A DNA stretch of 64,000 nt from Luteimonas wenzhouensis (GCF_007859305.1 NZ_VOHE01000006.1:62001-126000); one strand, 5' to 3'; counted from the first letter of the stretch, positions 1 through 8,560 are shown. The notes: generated by a model from the sequence alone, not told the origin. Made by a program: numbers and translations.

Positions 1-1
1 C

Positions 2-589
2 GTCGACGACGCCCACGGCGTGGGCGTGCTCGGGCCCGGCGGGCGCGGGTCGGTGGCCGCGGCCCGGCTCGATTCGACCGCGGTGCCGCTGCGCCTGGTC
101 ACGCTCGGCAAGGCGCTCGGCAGCCACGGCGCGCTGGTCGCCGGCGAGCCGGACCTGGTCGACCACCTCGCGGAAACCGCACGGCCGCTGCTCTACACCA
201 CGGCGCTGCCGCCGCCGGTGGCGGCAGCCGCGCTGGCGGCGGTGCGCCTGGCGCGCCGCGACGACTGGCGGCGCGAGCGGCTGCAGGAGCTGGCCGGCCG
301 CTTCCGCGACCGCGCCGGGCGCCATGGCCTGCAGCTGATGCCGTCGGAGACCCCGATCCAGCCGGTGCTGTGCGGCAGCAACGCCAATGCGCTGGCGATG
401 GCCGCCTCGCTCGAGCACGACGGCTACTGGGTGGCGGCGATCCGCCCGCCCACCGTGCCCGAGGGCCAGGCGCGGCTGCGGGTGACCTTCACCGCGGCGC
501 ATGAGCCGGCGCAGGTCGACGCCCTGGCCGACGCCATGGCGGCGGCCCGCGACCGTGCCCTCGACGCTTCGACCAGCCCGACGGCATGA
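2..589 (+). CDS. bioF: 8-amino-7-oxononanoate synthase, C-terminal part
   Basis: PLP enzyme that condenses pimeloyl-ACP/CoA with L-alanine in biotin synthesis (cytoplasmic). The 5' end lies outside the window. The visible part opens with the family signature [13 protein letters not shown], and the PLP-binding lysine sits in [11 protein letters not shown] about 40 residues on. About 195 of the usual 380-400 residues are present. The in-frame GTG at 20 lies inside the conserved motif, so it is not a start. The stop overlaps the next start (ATGA at 586-589), indicating translational coupling. bioH and bioC follow one gene later, which confirms the pathway. Confidence 0.95.
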   Translation, partial: VDDAHGVGVLGPGGRGSVAAARLDSTAVPLRLVTLGKALGSHGALVAGEPDLVDHLAETARPLLYTTALPPPVAAAALAAVRLARRDDWRRERLQELAGRFRDRAGRHGLQLMPSETPIQPVLCGSNANALAMAASLEHDGYWVAAIRPPTVPEGQARLRVTFTAAHEPAQVDALADAMAAARDRALDASTSPTA

Positions 590-1587
590 CCATGCCCGAC
601 GCACACGGCCGCGTCGCGCTGGCGGCGGTCGGCCTGGCGCTGCTGTCGGCGCTGTTCTTCACCATGACCTATGTCCTCAACCGCGCCAGCGCGAGCACCG
701 GCGCCCACTGGGCCTGGGTCGCCTGCCTGCGCTACCTGATCACGCTGCCGCTGATGCTGCCGCTGATGCTGGTGCGCGGCGGCGCCCGCCCCGTGCTGCG
801 CGCGATCGCCGCCCACCCCTGGGCCTGGCTGCGCTGCGCCGGGATCGGCTTCGTGCTGTTCTATGTGATGCTCTCGTACGCGGCCGCGAGCGGACCTTCG
901 TGGCTGGTGGCCGGCTCGTTCCAGTTCACCGTGATCGCCGGGCTGCTGTGCGCACCGCTGCTGTACCGCGACCAGCGGCGCCGCATCCCGCTGGCGGGGC
1001 TGGGCGTGGCGGCGATGATCCTGGCCGGCGTGCTGCTGATGCAGTTCGGCCACGCCAGCGGCGCGCTTGACCGCGCGGCATGGATCGCGCTGGGCTGCGT
1101 GCTGGTCGCGGCGGTCTCCTACCCGCTGGGCAACCGCCTGCTGCTGCTGCACCTGGAGCGCAGCGGCGAACCGCTCGACGCCATCCAGCGCGTGTTCGGC
1201 ATGACCCTGGCCAGCCAGCCGCTGTGGCTGCTGGTGCTGGCCTACGCGGCCTGCGTGGCCGGGCCGCCGACCGTGGCCCAGGTCTGGCTGGGCGCCGGGG
1301 TGGCATTGTCGGCCGGAGTGATCGCCACGATCCTGTTCTTCCAGGCCACCGGCATGGTCCGCGACCGGCCGCTGGCCCTGGGCGCGGTGGAGGCGATGCA
1401 GGGCGCGGAGGTGGTGTTCGCGGTGCTGCTGGGCGTGCTGCTGCTGGGCGAACCCTGGCCGACCGGGCGCACCGCGCTCGGCGCGCTGGTGGTGGTGGCC
1501 GGGATCGTCGCCTTCGCCTGGATCGTGGCGCGCCCCGCCGCCGGCAGCCGCGAGGTGGCGGCGCTGCGCACGGACAAGGGAGCGTGA
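586..1587 (+). CDS. DMT/EamA-type inner-membrane permease in the biotin operon
   Basis: Very hydrophobic 333-residue protein with about ten predicted membrane helices in two five-helix halves, typical of EamA / multidrug-resistance efflux transporters of the drug/metabolite superfamily. Helices include [19 protein letters not shown] near the C-terminus. The substrate cannot be read from sequence. It overlaps bioF by 4 nt (ATGA) and its stop overlaps the bioH start (TGATG at 1585-1589), so it is translated as part of the bio transcript. A role moving biotin, an intermediate or a pathway-related compound is inference from position only. Confidence 0.85.
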   Translation: MTMPDAHGRVALAAVGLALLSALFFTMTYVLNRASASTGAHWAWVACLRYLITLPLMLPLMLVRGGARPVLRAIAAHPWAWLRCAGIGFVLFYVMLSYAAASGPSWLVAGSFQFTVIAGLLCAPLLYRDQRRRIPLAGLGVAAMILAGVLLMQFGHASGALDRAAWIALGCVLVAAVSYPLGNRLLLLHLERSGEPLDAIQRVFGMTLASQPLWLLVLAYAACVAGPPTVAQVWLGAGVALSAGVIATILFFQATGMVRDRPLALGAVEAMQGAEVVFAVLLGVLLLGEPWPTGRTALGALVVVAGIVAFAWIVARPAAGSREVAALRTDKGA

Positions 1588-2375
1588 TGGACGCGGGAGT
1601 GCATATCGAAACGACCGGCCAGGGCCCGGACCTGGTGCTGGTGCACGGCTGGGCGATGCATGCGGGCGTGTTCTCCGCGCTCGCCGGGCGCCTGGCCGGG
1701 CGGTACACCCTGCACCTGGTCGACCTGCCCGGGCACGGGCATGGCCGCAACAGTGCGCTGCCGCTGGCGCTGGAACCGGTGGTCGAGGCGATCGTGGCGC
1801 GGGTGCCGCGCGCGCTGTGGGCCGGCTGGTCGCTGGGCGGGCTGTTCGCGCTGCATGCCGCGGCGACCCGGCCCGATGCCGTGCGCGGCCTGGCGATGCT
1901 GTGCGCCAGCCCACGCTTCGTGCGCGGCGAGGACTGGCCGCTGGGCATGTCGCCGGAGATCTTCCGCGGCTTCGCGCTCGGACTGCGCAGCGACTGGCGC
2001 GCCACGCTCGAGCGCTTCATCGCGCTCGAGGCCTTCGGCTCGGACGACGCGCGCCGCGAGATGCGGGTCCTGCGCGACGAGGTGTTCGCGCGCGGCGAGC
2101 CGGCCGCGCACGTGCTCGCCGACGGCCTCGGGCTGCTGGAAACCGTGGACCTGCGCCCGGCGCTGCCGGGGCTGCGCATGCCGAGCCTGTGGCTGGCCGG
2201 GCGCCGCGACCGCCTGGTCGATCCGCGCGCGATGCGCGCCGCCGCGGCGCTGGCGCCGGGCGCCGACGTGGTCGTGGTCGAGCATGCCGGCCATGCCCCG
2301 TTCCTCACCCATGCCGACGTGGTGGCGGACGCGCTGGACCGCTTCGCGGCCGCGGCCGCGGAGGGCGGGGCATGA
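1587..2375 (+). CDS. bioH: pimeloyl-ACP methyl ester carboxylesterase BioH
   Basis: Alpha/beta hydrolase of 262 residues, the size of E. coli BioH (256). It removes the methyl ester from pimeloyl-ACP methyl ester, ending the BioC-started disguise that lets fatty-acid enzymes build pimelate. The nucleophile elbow GWSLGG places Ser82, with Asp208 (RRD) and His236 (HAGHAP) completing the triad. The oxyanion-hole segment HGWAMH is at 20-25. The start was chosen at the ATG overlapping the permease stop; a longer upstream frame merely reads through the permease gene. The 3' end overlaps bioC by 4 nt. Confidence 0.93.
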   Translation: MDAGVHIETTGQGPDLVLVHGWAMHAGVFSALAGRLAGRYTLHLVDLPGHGHGRNSALPLALEPVVEAIVARVPRALWAGWSLGGLFALHAAATRPDAVRGLAMLCASPRFVRGEDWPLGMSPEIFRGFALGLRSDWRATLERFIALEAFGSDDARREMRVLRDEVFARGEPAAHVLADGLGLLETVDLRPALPGLRMPSLWLAGRRDRLVDPRAMRAAAALAPGADVVVVEHAGHAPFLTHADVVADALDRFAAAAAEGGA

Positions 2376-3316
2376 AGCCCGGCGCGCCGCTGTTCGACTC
2401 GCGCCACGTGCGCCGTGCGTTCTCGCGCGCCTCGGCCGGCTACGCCTCGGCGGCGGCGCTCCAGCGCGAGGTGGAGTCGCGCCTGCTCGAGTCGCTCGAG
2501 CTGCTCGAACTCGCGCCCGAGCGCGGCAGCGGCTGGTCGCCAGGGGTGGTGCTGGACGTGGGCAGCGGCCCCGGCCGCGCCGCGCGCGCGATGCGAGAAC
2601 GCTGGCCGAAGGCGCGGGTGGTCGCGCTCGACCTGTCGCAGGACATGCTGCGGCAGATGCCGCGCGGCGGCTGGCGCGACGCGCTGTCGCTGCGGCGCCC
2701 GGTCGACCGCGTCTGCGCCGACCTGCGCGCGCTGCCGCTGGCCGAGGGCAGCGTCGACGTGCTGTTCTCCAACCTCTGCCTGCAGTGGATCGACGACCTG
2801 CCGGCGGCGTTCGCCGGCTTCCGCCGCGTGCTGCGGCCGGGCGGCACGCTGGTGTGCTCGACCTTCGGGCCGGACACGCTGTGGGAGCTGCGCGAGGCGT
2901 TCGCGCGCGCCGACGACGTGCCGCACGTGAGTCCGTTCGCCTCGATCGCGCAGTTCGGCGACGCGCTGATGCATGCCGGCTTCCGCGATCCGGTGCTCGA
3001 CCGCGACGTGCTGGTGCGCGGACATCGCGACCTGCCGGCGCTGATGCACGAACTGCGCGCGATCGGCGCGACCAACGCCCTGCGCGCGCGCCGCCGCACG
3101 CTCACCGGACGCGCGCGGTTCGCGGCCGCGGCCGCGGCGTACGAACCGCTGCGTGGCGCGGGATTGCCGGACGCGCAGGCCGACCTGCTGCCGGCGAGCT
3201 GGGAAGTGATCACCGCGCTGGCCTGGGCCCCGCAGCCCGGCGCGCCGATCCGCGAGCAGGGCGCGGAGATCGCGGCGTTCCCGGCCGACCGGATCCGGGT
3301 GCGGCGGCGGGGGTGA
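2372..3316 (+). CDS. bioC: malonyl-ACP O-methyltransferase BioC
   Basis: SAM-dependent class I methyltransferase of 314 residues that methylates malonyl-ACP to start pimeloyl synthesis. SAM motif I is VVLDVGSGPGRAA (about 59-71). A later motif FSNLCLQWIDDL is typical of BioC, and FRRVLRPGGTLVCSTFG corresponds to the strand-5/post-motif region. The N-terminal VRRAFSRASAGY matches the family signature F-x-R-A-A-x-x-Y. It overlaps bioH by ATGA. It is slightly longer than E. coli BioC (251), as is common in xanthomonads. It appears to be the last gene of the biotin chain. Confidence 0.93.
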   Translation: MKPGAPLFDSRHVRRAFSRASAGYASAAALQREVESRLLESLELLELAPERGSGWSPGVVLDVGSGPGRAARAMRERWPKARVVALDLSQDMLRQMPRGGWRDALSLRRPVDRVCADLRALPLAEGSVDVLFSNLCLQWIDDLPAAFAGFRRVLRPGGTLVCSTFGPDTLWELREAFARADDVPHVSPFASIAQFGDALMHAGFRDPVLDRDVLVRGHRDLPALMHELRAIGATNALRARRRTLTGRARFAAAAAAYEPLRGAGLPDAQADLLPASWEVITALAWAPQPGAPIREQGAEIAAFPADRIRVRRRG

Positions 3317-3412
3317 GGCCGGGGCCTTGCCCCCACGCTTGCCCTCCCCCGCAGGCACCGGTTCACCCCGCACGCCCTAGACTCGTCCGCCTCCCGCCGG
3401 ACCTCGCCCACG

Positions 3413-4009
3413 ATGAAGCTCCACGCCGCTCTCCTGTGCCTGGCATTGGTCGCGATGCCCGCCGCGCTGGCGCAAAGCCCGCGCACCGCGCCGCAGGGCA
3501 TCGATCCGCTGGCGCTGATCGCCGGCGCGAACGACCTGGTCGCGCGTGCGCCCGACGCCGATATCGACCGCTTGTTCCAGGCCGTACACGCCGCTTCGCG
3601 CAACGACGCCGAGGCGTGCGGCCTGTGCGCGCTGTTCGAGCCCGGCGCCGACCGCAGCCTGCAGGGCCTGCAGCGCGCGGCCGAGGCGCTGGGCGGGGAC
3701 AGCCGGGCGCGCTTCATCGAGGCCTTGGCCGGGGTCGCGATCGGCGGCCTGCAGAACCCGCCGCAGCCCTACGATCCGGCCGAGGGCGAGCAGGCGCTCA
3801 GGACCGCGGCGGTGACCGCGGCGATGCTGCACGAGGGCTTCATGCCGGCGCTCGAGAATGCCGGCGCGGATGCGGCCGCGCGCCGCGCCCGCTGCACCGC
3901 ACTGCGGCAGCTGCTCCAGGTGCTGCACGGATTCGAGGCCGGGCGGCGGGTGGCCGCCACGCGCTACCTGCTCGGCGAAGGGCTGGCGCGGTTGGGCGGC
4001 GACTCCTGA
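3413..4009 (+). CDS. secreted protein of unknown function
   Basis: 198 residues with a clean signal peptide (MKLHAALLCLALVAMPAALA, cleavage after ALA at about 20). The mature part is mostly helical and Ala/Leu/Arg-rich, with a C-x-x-C-like CGLC at about 70 and a further Cys near 160. No family was recognised. It lies downstream of bioC after a 96-nt gap and is convergent with the GH16 gene, whose C-terminal tail overlaps its last 46 nt. Codon usage and GC match the surroundings, so it is probably a genuine gene. Function unknown. Confidence 0.7.
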   Translation: MKLHAALLCLALVAMPAALAQSPRTAPQGIDPLALIAGANDLVARAPDADIDRLFQAVHAASRNDAEACGLCALFEPGADRSLQGLQRAAEALGGDSRARFIEALAGVAIGGLQNPPQPYDPAEGEQALRTAAVTAAMLHEGFMPALENAGADAAARRARCTALRQLLQVLHGFEAGRRVAATRYLLGEGLARLGGDS

Positions 4010-5103
4010 GCGGCCGCGCGCCGGGCGCCTCGGCCGAGGTCAGCGCGGTCGCGGCGCCCGGCGTCCCCGGAGGATCCGCACGCATCCGCGCCGCCCCTGG
4101 TACAGGGCGCATCCGCCGCCCCCGGCGTGCCCAGGCGCAGCAGCGGACGCAGCGTGGGCCGGGGTGCCTGCGCCGCCGCGGCCGTCGTCCCGGAGCGCGT
4201 GGAGGCAGGTGCCGCCGCCGCGGGCGGCGCCAGCGGCTGCGCGCCGGTACGCCGCTTCGGCGCCACCTTCCGGAACACCCGCACCCAGTCCACGTACATG
4301 CGCTGCGGGAACACGCTGCCGGCGTCCGGACTGCCCGGCCAGTCGCCGCCGACCGCGACGTTGAGCAGGAGGAAGAACGGCTGGTCGAACACCCAGCGCC
4401 CACGCGCTTCGACCTGCGCCCGGGTCAGGCTGAAATACTCGTGGCCGTCCACCGACCAGCGCAGGCCGCCGGCGTCCCAGTCCACCGCGTAGACGTGGTA
4501 GCGCGCGTCGGCCGCCTCGCCCAGGTCGTAGGTGCCGTTGAAATGGCGATCGCCGGAGTAGCCCGGGCCGTGCAGGGCGCCGTGGGTGAGGGTGGGTTCG
4601 GAGCCCACGTGTTCCATGATGTCGATCTCGCCGCTGTCCGGCCAGCCGATCTGGGCGAAGTCCGAGCCCAGCATCCAGAACGCCGGCCAGACGCCCTGGG
4701 TATGCGGCAGGCGGATGCGGGCCTCGACCCGTCCATGCGTGAACTCGCGCTTGCCGCGGGTGACCATGCGCGTGGAGCTGTACTGGCAGGCGCCGTACCA
4801 GCAGCTCGCGCCCGCCGGCGCGCCGCGCCGCGCCTCGATCACCAGCACCCGGCTGCCGGCCATCTCGTCGTACTGGATGAAGGCGTTCGCGCCGTCGGTG
4901 TAGTACTGCAGCTCGCGGTTGCCCCAGCCGTGGCCGCCGGTCTCGAAGCTCCAGTTCGAGGCGTCGGCGGTGTCGAACTCGTCCGACCACGCCAGTTCAA
5001 GGGCCTGTGGCGCGCCTTGCGCCCCGGTGGCGCAGCCGGCCAGCAACGCCAGCGCGGTGATCGTGGCCAGCGGCCCCCGGGCACCCCCCAACGCAAAGCG
5101 CAT
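3964..5103 (-). CDS. GH16 family glucanase lipoprotein
   Basis: Glycoside hydrolase family 16 endo-beta-glucanase (laminarinase/lichenase type) that would cut beta-1,3 or beta-1,3-1,4 glucans outside the inner membrane. Lipoprotein signal with lipobox LAGC (Cys24). The GH16 domain covers about 35-277, with catalytic signature GEIDIMEHVG giving Glu159 (nucleophile), Asp161 and Glu164 (acid/base). Trp residues flank the cleft, and the domain ends with VDWVRVF. After it comes a 100-residue Ala/Pro/Arg-rich tail without visible domains, and the last 46 nt overlap the convergent gene. The tail may be a real linker or read-through after a frameshift. Confidence 0.88.
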   Translation of the reverse strand: MRFALGGARGPLATITALALLAGCATGAQGAPQALELAWSDEFDTADASNWSFETGGHGWGNRELQYYTDGANAFIQYDEMAGSRVLVIEARRGAPAGASCWYGACQYSSTRMVTRGKREFTHGRVEARIRLPHTQGVWPAFWMLGSDFAQIGWPDSGEIDIMEHVGSEPTLTHGALHGPGYSGDRHFNGTYDLGEAADARYHVYAVDWDAGGLRWSVDGHEYFSLTRAQVEARGRWVFDQPFFLLLNVAVGGDWPGSPDAGSVFPQRMYVDWVRVFRKVAPKRRTGAQPLAPPAAAAPASTRSGTTAAAAQAPRPTLRPLLRLGTPGAADAPCTRGGADACGSSGDAGRRDRADLGRGARRAAAQESPPNRASPSPSR

Positions 5104-5184
5104 GCCGTCCCCCTCCCCGTCGATGCGCGCCGCAGCGGCGCGGGCAGGGCAGATCCTGCCACGCGGGGCGGCGGCTGTCCCGGT

Positions 5185-5610
5185 TCAGCGCACCTGCGCC
5201 AGCCAGTCCTGGAGGTTGTAGTAGTTGCTCACCCGCGCGATGCGGCCGTCGCGGATCCCGAAGAAGGCGCCGCCGGGCAGCTCGTAGCGCTGTCCGCGCG
5301 CGGGCGGAAGGCCGTCGTCGGTCGCGAGGTATTCGCCGTGCACCACGTACTCGGCGGCGGCGCGCGTGCCGTCGGCGGTGGCCATCACCACCACGTTGCG
5401 CAGCTGCTCGCGATAGCAGCGGTCCATGCGGGCCATGAACGCGGCGAAGGCCTCGCGGCCGTGCTCGCGCGCGCCCTGGTTGAGGTCGTGGACCACGTCG
5501 TCGGCGAGCAGGGCCAGCATGCCTTCGCGGTCGCCGCGGTTGAACGCGGCGTAGTAGGCCAGCACCAGTTCGGTGGCACGGTCGTGGAGGCGGCTGCCGT
5601 CGATGCGCAT
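5185..5610 (-). CDS. SnoaL/ketosteroid isomerase-like protein
   Basis: 141-residue NTF2-like cone-barrel protein. The N-terminal helix ATELVLAYYAAFNRGDREGMLALLADDVVHDLNQG is the classic opening of SnoaL-like/ketosteroid-isomerase-related proteins, and the C-terminus GAFFGIRDGRIARVSNYYNLQDWL is the typical closing strand. The ATG at 5610 gives the normal family length; extending upstream adds only Arg/Ala-rich low-complexity sequence. Substrate unknown. It lies 64 nt after the ydcF-like stop on the same strand and may share its transcript. Confidence 0.85.
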   Translation of the reverse strand: MRIDGSRLHDRATELVLAYYAAFNRGDREGMLALLADDVVHDLNQGAREHGREAFAAFMARMDRCYREQLRNVVVMATADGTRAAAEYVVHGEYLATDDGLPPARGQRYELPGGAFFGIRDGRIARVSNYYNLQDWLAQVR

Positions 5611-5674
5611 GGGTCGTCTCCGGGCGCGCCGGCGGTGGGCGGGCGCGCGGCCATCATAGCGTGCCGCGCCCGCC

Positions 5675-6289
5675 CTACTGCGGAGGCACCACCAGGTCGC
5701 GGTGGAAGAAGTACACCTCGCGCGCCAGGAACTCCCAGCGCGTGCGGAAGGAACGGAAGCGGGTGCGCGGCGTGGGCGAGCCGTAGGCGCGGATGCCGAG
5801 CTGGCGGCACAGGCGCAGGGCGCGCGCCATGTGCAGCGGGTCGCTGACCACGATCGCGTCCCGCAGTCCATGTTCGAGCATCAGGGTGCGGGCCTCGAAC
5901 AGGTTCTGGTAGGTGGTCTGCGAGCTCGATTCGATCAGGATCGCCTCCTCCGGGATCCCCTGGCGGATCGCGTAGCGCCGCGCCACCTGCGACTCGGCGA
6001 ACCGCGCGCCGCCGCCGCCGTAGCCGCCGGTGAACAGCAGCACCCGCGCATGTCCGGCGCGGTAGAGGTCCAGCCCGTGTTCGATCCGCGCCCGGAACAC
6101 CGGCGAGGGCACCGCGTCGTAGGCGGCGGCGCCGAGCACGATGATCGCGTCGGCCGGCCGCGCCTCGTCGCGCTCGCCCACCCAGTGGATCCAGGTCGCC
6201 ACCCCCGCCAGCCACAACACCGCGAGCACGCACAGCCGCAGCACCCAGCGCAACAGCGGGCGCTGCCTGCGCGGCGCGCGGCGGCTCAT
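5675..6289 (-). CDS. YdcF/DUF218 family membrane-anchored protein
   Basis: 204 residues. A basic N-terminus is followed by one membrane helix (about 14-34), then a DUF218 (YdcF/SanA/ElyC-like) domain. Landmarks are DAIIVLGAA, LLFTGGYGGGG, an ESSSQTTYQN motif and IVVSDPLHMARA, all typical of the fold. Relatives are implicated in envelope polysaccharide or cell-wall homeostasis, but the reaction is generally unknown. Start ATG at 6289 overlaps the dehydratase stop (ATGA), so the two genes are translationally coupled. Confidence 0.9.
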   Translation of the reverse strand: MSRRAPRRQRPLLRWVLRLCVLAVLWLAGVATWIHWVGERDEARPADAIIVLGAAAYDAVPSPVFRARIEHGLDLYRAGHARVLLFTGGYGGGGARFAESQVARRYAIRQGIPEEAILIESSSQTTYQNLFEARTLMLEHGLRDAIVVSDPLHMARALRLCRQLGIRAYGSPTPRTRFRSFRTRWEFLAREVYFFHRDLVVPPQ

Positions 6290-7251
6290 CGCGGCCCCCA
6301 CGGCAGCGCGTCGGGATCGACGTTGCCGCCGGTCAGCACGATGCCCACGCGCCGGCCGGCGAAACGCTCGCGATGGGCCAGCACCGCGGCCAGGGCCACC
6401 GCCGAGGAAGGCTCCACCAGCAGCCGCAGCCGTTCGAGCAGCAGCCGCATGGCGGCGATGGCGTCGGCGTCCTCGACCGCCAGCACCTGCGCCCCGCTCG
6501 CATGCAGGATGCGGAAGTTCGGTTCCCCCAGGGTTGCGCGCAGGCCGTCGCAGATGGTGCCCGGCGCAGGCACCGGCTCGCGGCGGCCGCTGCGCAGCGC
6601 GTGCAGGGCGTCGGCCGCGCCGGCCGGTTCGGCCAGCACCAGGGCCGTACCCGGGGAACGCCCGGCCAGCGCCAGCGCGGCGCCCGCGGCCAGGCCGCCT
6701 CCGCCCACCGGGACCACCACCACGTCCAGGCCTGGCGCGGCCGCCAGCAGCTCGAGCGTGGCCGTGCCCTGGCCGGCGATCACCCGCGGGTCGGCATACG
6801 GGTGCACCAGCGTGGCGCCGGTGTCGGCCTGGACCTGGGCGCAGCGCGCCTCGCGCGCCGCCAGCGTTGGCGCGCAGCGGTGCACGATCGCCCCCTGGGC
6901 GACGATCAGGTCCAGCTTGGCCCGGTTCGCTCCTTCCGGTACCACCACGTGGCAGGGAATGCCGCGCAGCCGCGCGGCCAGCGCCAGCGCCGCGCCGTGG
7001 TTGCCGGACGAATGGGTGACCACCCCACGCGCCGCGTCGGCCCCGGGCAGGCCGGCCACCGCGTTGCATGCGCCGCGGAACTTGAAGGCCCCCGCGTGCT
7101 GCAGGCCCTCGGGCTTGAACACCAGGCGGGCGCCGGCGGCGGCGTCGAGCGCATCGGCGCGCAGCAGCGGGGTCACGCAGACGTGGGGTGCGATCCTCGC
7201 GGCCGCGTCCAACACGTCGTCGAACTGTGGCAGCGGCGCGTTGGAAGGCAT
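6286..7251 (-). CDS. PLP-dependent threonine/serine dehydratase family protein
   Basis: 321-residue fold-type II PLP enzyme. The Schiff-base lysine is Lys57 in GAFKFRGA. The phosphate/ring-binding SSGNHG is near 100, and the glycine-rich PVGGGGLAAG near 190 binds the PLP phosphate. The C-terminal EPSSAVALAA and VLTGGN are also family-typical. Its length equals catabolic threonine dehydratase and serine racemase, with no C-terminal ACT domain, so it is more likely degradative or a racemase than biosynthetic IlvA. Exact substrate (Thr, Ser or hydroxyaspartate) cannot be decided. Coupled to ydcF by a 4-nt overlap. Confidence 0.88.
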   Translation of the reverse strand: MPSNAPLPQFDDVLDAAARIAPHVCVTPLLRADALDAAAGARLVFKPEGLQHAGAFKFRGACNAVAGLPGADAARGVVTHSSGNHGAALALAARLRGIPCHVVVPEGANRAKLDLIVAQGAIVHRCAPTLAAREARCAQVQADTGATLVHPYADPRVIAGQGTATLELLAAAPGLDVVVVPVGGGGLAAGAALALAGRSPGTALVLAEPAGAADALHALRSGRREPVPAPGTICDGLRATLGEPNFRILHASGAQVLAVEDADAIAAMRLLLERLRLLVEPSSAVALAAVLAHRERFAGRRVGIVLTGGNVDPDALPWGPR

Positions 7252-7375
7252 GCGCGAAGCCTAGCCGACCCGGCGCCGGCGGTGTTCAGCAAGCCGAATG
7301 CGGCAGGGGAAGGGTTAAGCACGGATTCAAAGCGGCGGCCGGATGCTGGCCTGCAGCTGACATGGGGGATCCGGC

Positions 7376-8134
7376 ATGGTCCGCACGCTTCTCATCGCGC
7401 TGGTCGCGCTCGGCGGACTGTCCGGATGCGCCAGCTACCACCACTACCACGACCGCTTCGGCGACGCCTATTACGGGGACGATCCGTACCACGGCGGTGC
7501 GTCCAGCTACTACTACGGCGGGTCGACCTATTACTACGGCAGCGGATACGGCCTGCTGGGGCTTGGCCACGGTGGGTGGTACGGCGGCCTGGGCGACGGC
7601 TACCCGTACCGCTACCACGGCTATCCGTTCCGTTACGGGTACGGCGGCGGGGCCTACCGGTTCTGGCCGCACGGCGGTTACTGGCCGTACTACGCTCCCC
7701 GCCCGCGCCCGTCCCATCGGCCCGACGCCCCGCCTCCGTCCACCACGCCGGAGGTGGAACGGGCGACCGGCGGCGAACTGCCGCCGCGGCGCCGCCGGGT
7801 CGCGCCGCAGGCCGCTCCGGCCCGGGTCGCCCCGGCGCCGGTGCGGGGCGACGCGCGCGCGCCGCGGGCGCTGCCGCGCACCGGGTCCGCGCCGCTCCGG
7901 CGCCCGGCGGGCCAGCCGCTGGCCGCACCGGCCATCCGCACCTTGCCGGCCCCGACCTCGTCCACGCCGGCCCGGCGGACGCCGGCGGCGGCGCCAGCGC
8001 CGCGGGTCCAGCCGGCCGCGGGGGCGCGGGTGCCGGCCTCGGCCCCGGCCAGCAGGCCCGCGCCGGTGCCGCGCAGCGCGCCGCGCAGCGAGCGCCGGTC
8101 GATTTCCGGGGCGCCGCCCCGGCGCGAAGATTAG
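7376..8134 (+). CDS. Tyr/Gly/His-rich lipoprotein with basic Pro/Ala tail
   Basis: 252 residues. Lipoprotein signal with lipobox LSGC (Cys18). The first half (about 19-110) is a low-complexity Tyr/Gly/His/Asp segment with YYYGG and YRYHGYPF repeats. The second half is Pro/Ala/Arg-rich with no recognisable fold. Similar Tyr/Gly-rich lipoproteins of unknown role occur in xanthomonads. The low-complexity mix suggests an intrinsically disordered surface or periplasmic protein, possibly metal-binding through His/Asp, but this is inference. The gene stands alone between the divergent dehydratase and the structured region before mnmG. Confidence 0.75.
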   Translation: MVRTLLIALVALGGLSGCASYHHYHDRFGDAYYGDDPYHGGASSYYYGGSTYYYGSGYGLLGLGHGGWYGGLGDGYPYRYHGYPFRYGYGGGAYRFWPHGGYWPYYAPRPRPSHRPDAPPPSTTPEVERATGGELPPRRRRVAPQAAPARVAPAPVRGDARAPRALPRTGSAPLRRPAGQPLAAPAIRTLPAPTSSTPARRTPAAAPAPRVQPAAGARVPASAPASRPAPVPRSAPRSERRSISGAPPRRED

Positions 8135-8184
8135 GCGCCGGACCCCTTGCGCTCGGACGCAGGGGCGTTCAAGCTAGCCTGGCT

Positions 8185-8217
8185 GACCGGCAGCGTCGGA
8201 ATCCGACGCTAACGGTC
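8185..8217. repeat. interrupted inverted repeat downstream of the Tyr-rich lipoprotein gene
   Basis: AGCGTCGGA (8192-8200) is followed after one A by its exact complement TCCGACGCT (8202-8210). Flanking GACCG (8185-8189) and CGGTC (8213-8217) extend the stem across a 2x2 internal loop. It begins 50 nt after the preceding stop codon, so it may end that transcript, although no T-run follows on either strand. Confidence 0.5.
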
Positions 8218-8220
8218 GGG

Positions 8221-8556
8221 AAAGACAAAAAATGCGTTTCGCATGTCGACACCCGGCGGGGGATACCGGATCCCCCCTGTTCCGCTCCCGCCGGGCGTCG
8301 GCGCCCTTTACCGGCCGCGCCCATGCCCGTGACCGGGCCGTGGCGGCCCAGGCCGCCGCCCGCCGGCGGCAATCGCCGCGTTCCCTGGGAACCTGCAGGC
8401 GTCGCGCAGCCCCGCTGCTGCCCGCGGCGCCGCGGGCGAAGGGATCCGGGCCCTGCGGCCGGCCGGGCCGCGGAGCGGACCGGGCAATCCGGGACGCCAC
8501 GGGCCGGGAGGCCGAAATAGAATGGGGCCGGATGTCCCCCGACATCCGGCCCCTTT
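8221..8556 (+). ncRNA. candidate structured RNA region upstream of mnmG
   Basis: This part of a 626-nt gene-free gap contains several strong nested hairpins. ATGCG/CGCAT (8232-8236 with 8240-8244) has a 3-nt loop. A 14-nt arm at 8247-8260 pairs with 8287-8300 with one mismatch, enclosing GGGGAT/ATCCCC. The stretch ends at a 13-bp terminator-like hairpin (8524-8553). No conserved element of RNase P RNA, tmRNA, 6S RNA or a known riboswitch was recognised. It could be a small RNA gene, an mnmG leader or simply GC-driven folding; in such GC-rich DNA, predicted stems are cheap. Confidence 0.25.
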
Positions 8557-8560
8557 GCTT
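8524..8560 (+). terminator. intrinsic terminator-like hairpin upstream of mnmG
   Basis: Perfect 13-bp stem: GGGGCCGGATGTC (8524-8536), loop CCCC, then its complement (8541-8553), followed by TTTGCTT. It points rightward, yet no protein gene ends just before it. It would therefore terminate either a non-coding transcript or read-through from the Tyr-rich lipoprotein gene, about 200 nt before the mnmG start. Confidence 0.55.

Noticed and set aside
1660..5847. Very long open frame crossing bioH, bioC, GH16 and others in a different phase
   Set aside because: High GC removes stop codons from shadow frames. The translation is Arg/Ala/Pro-rich with no motif, while the real genes in the other phases show clear signatures.
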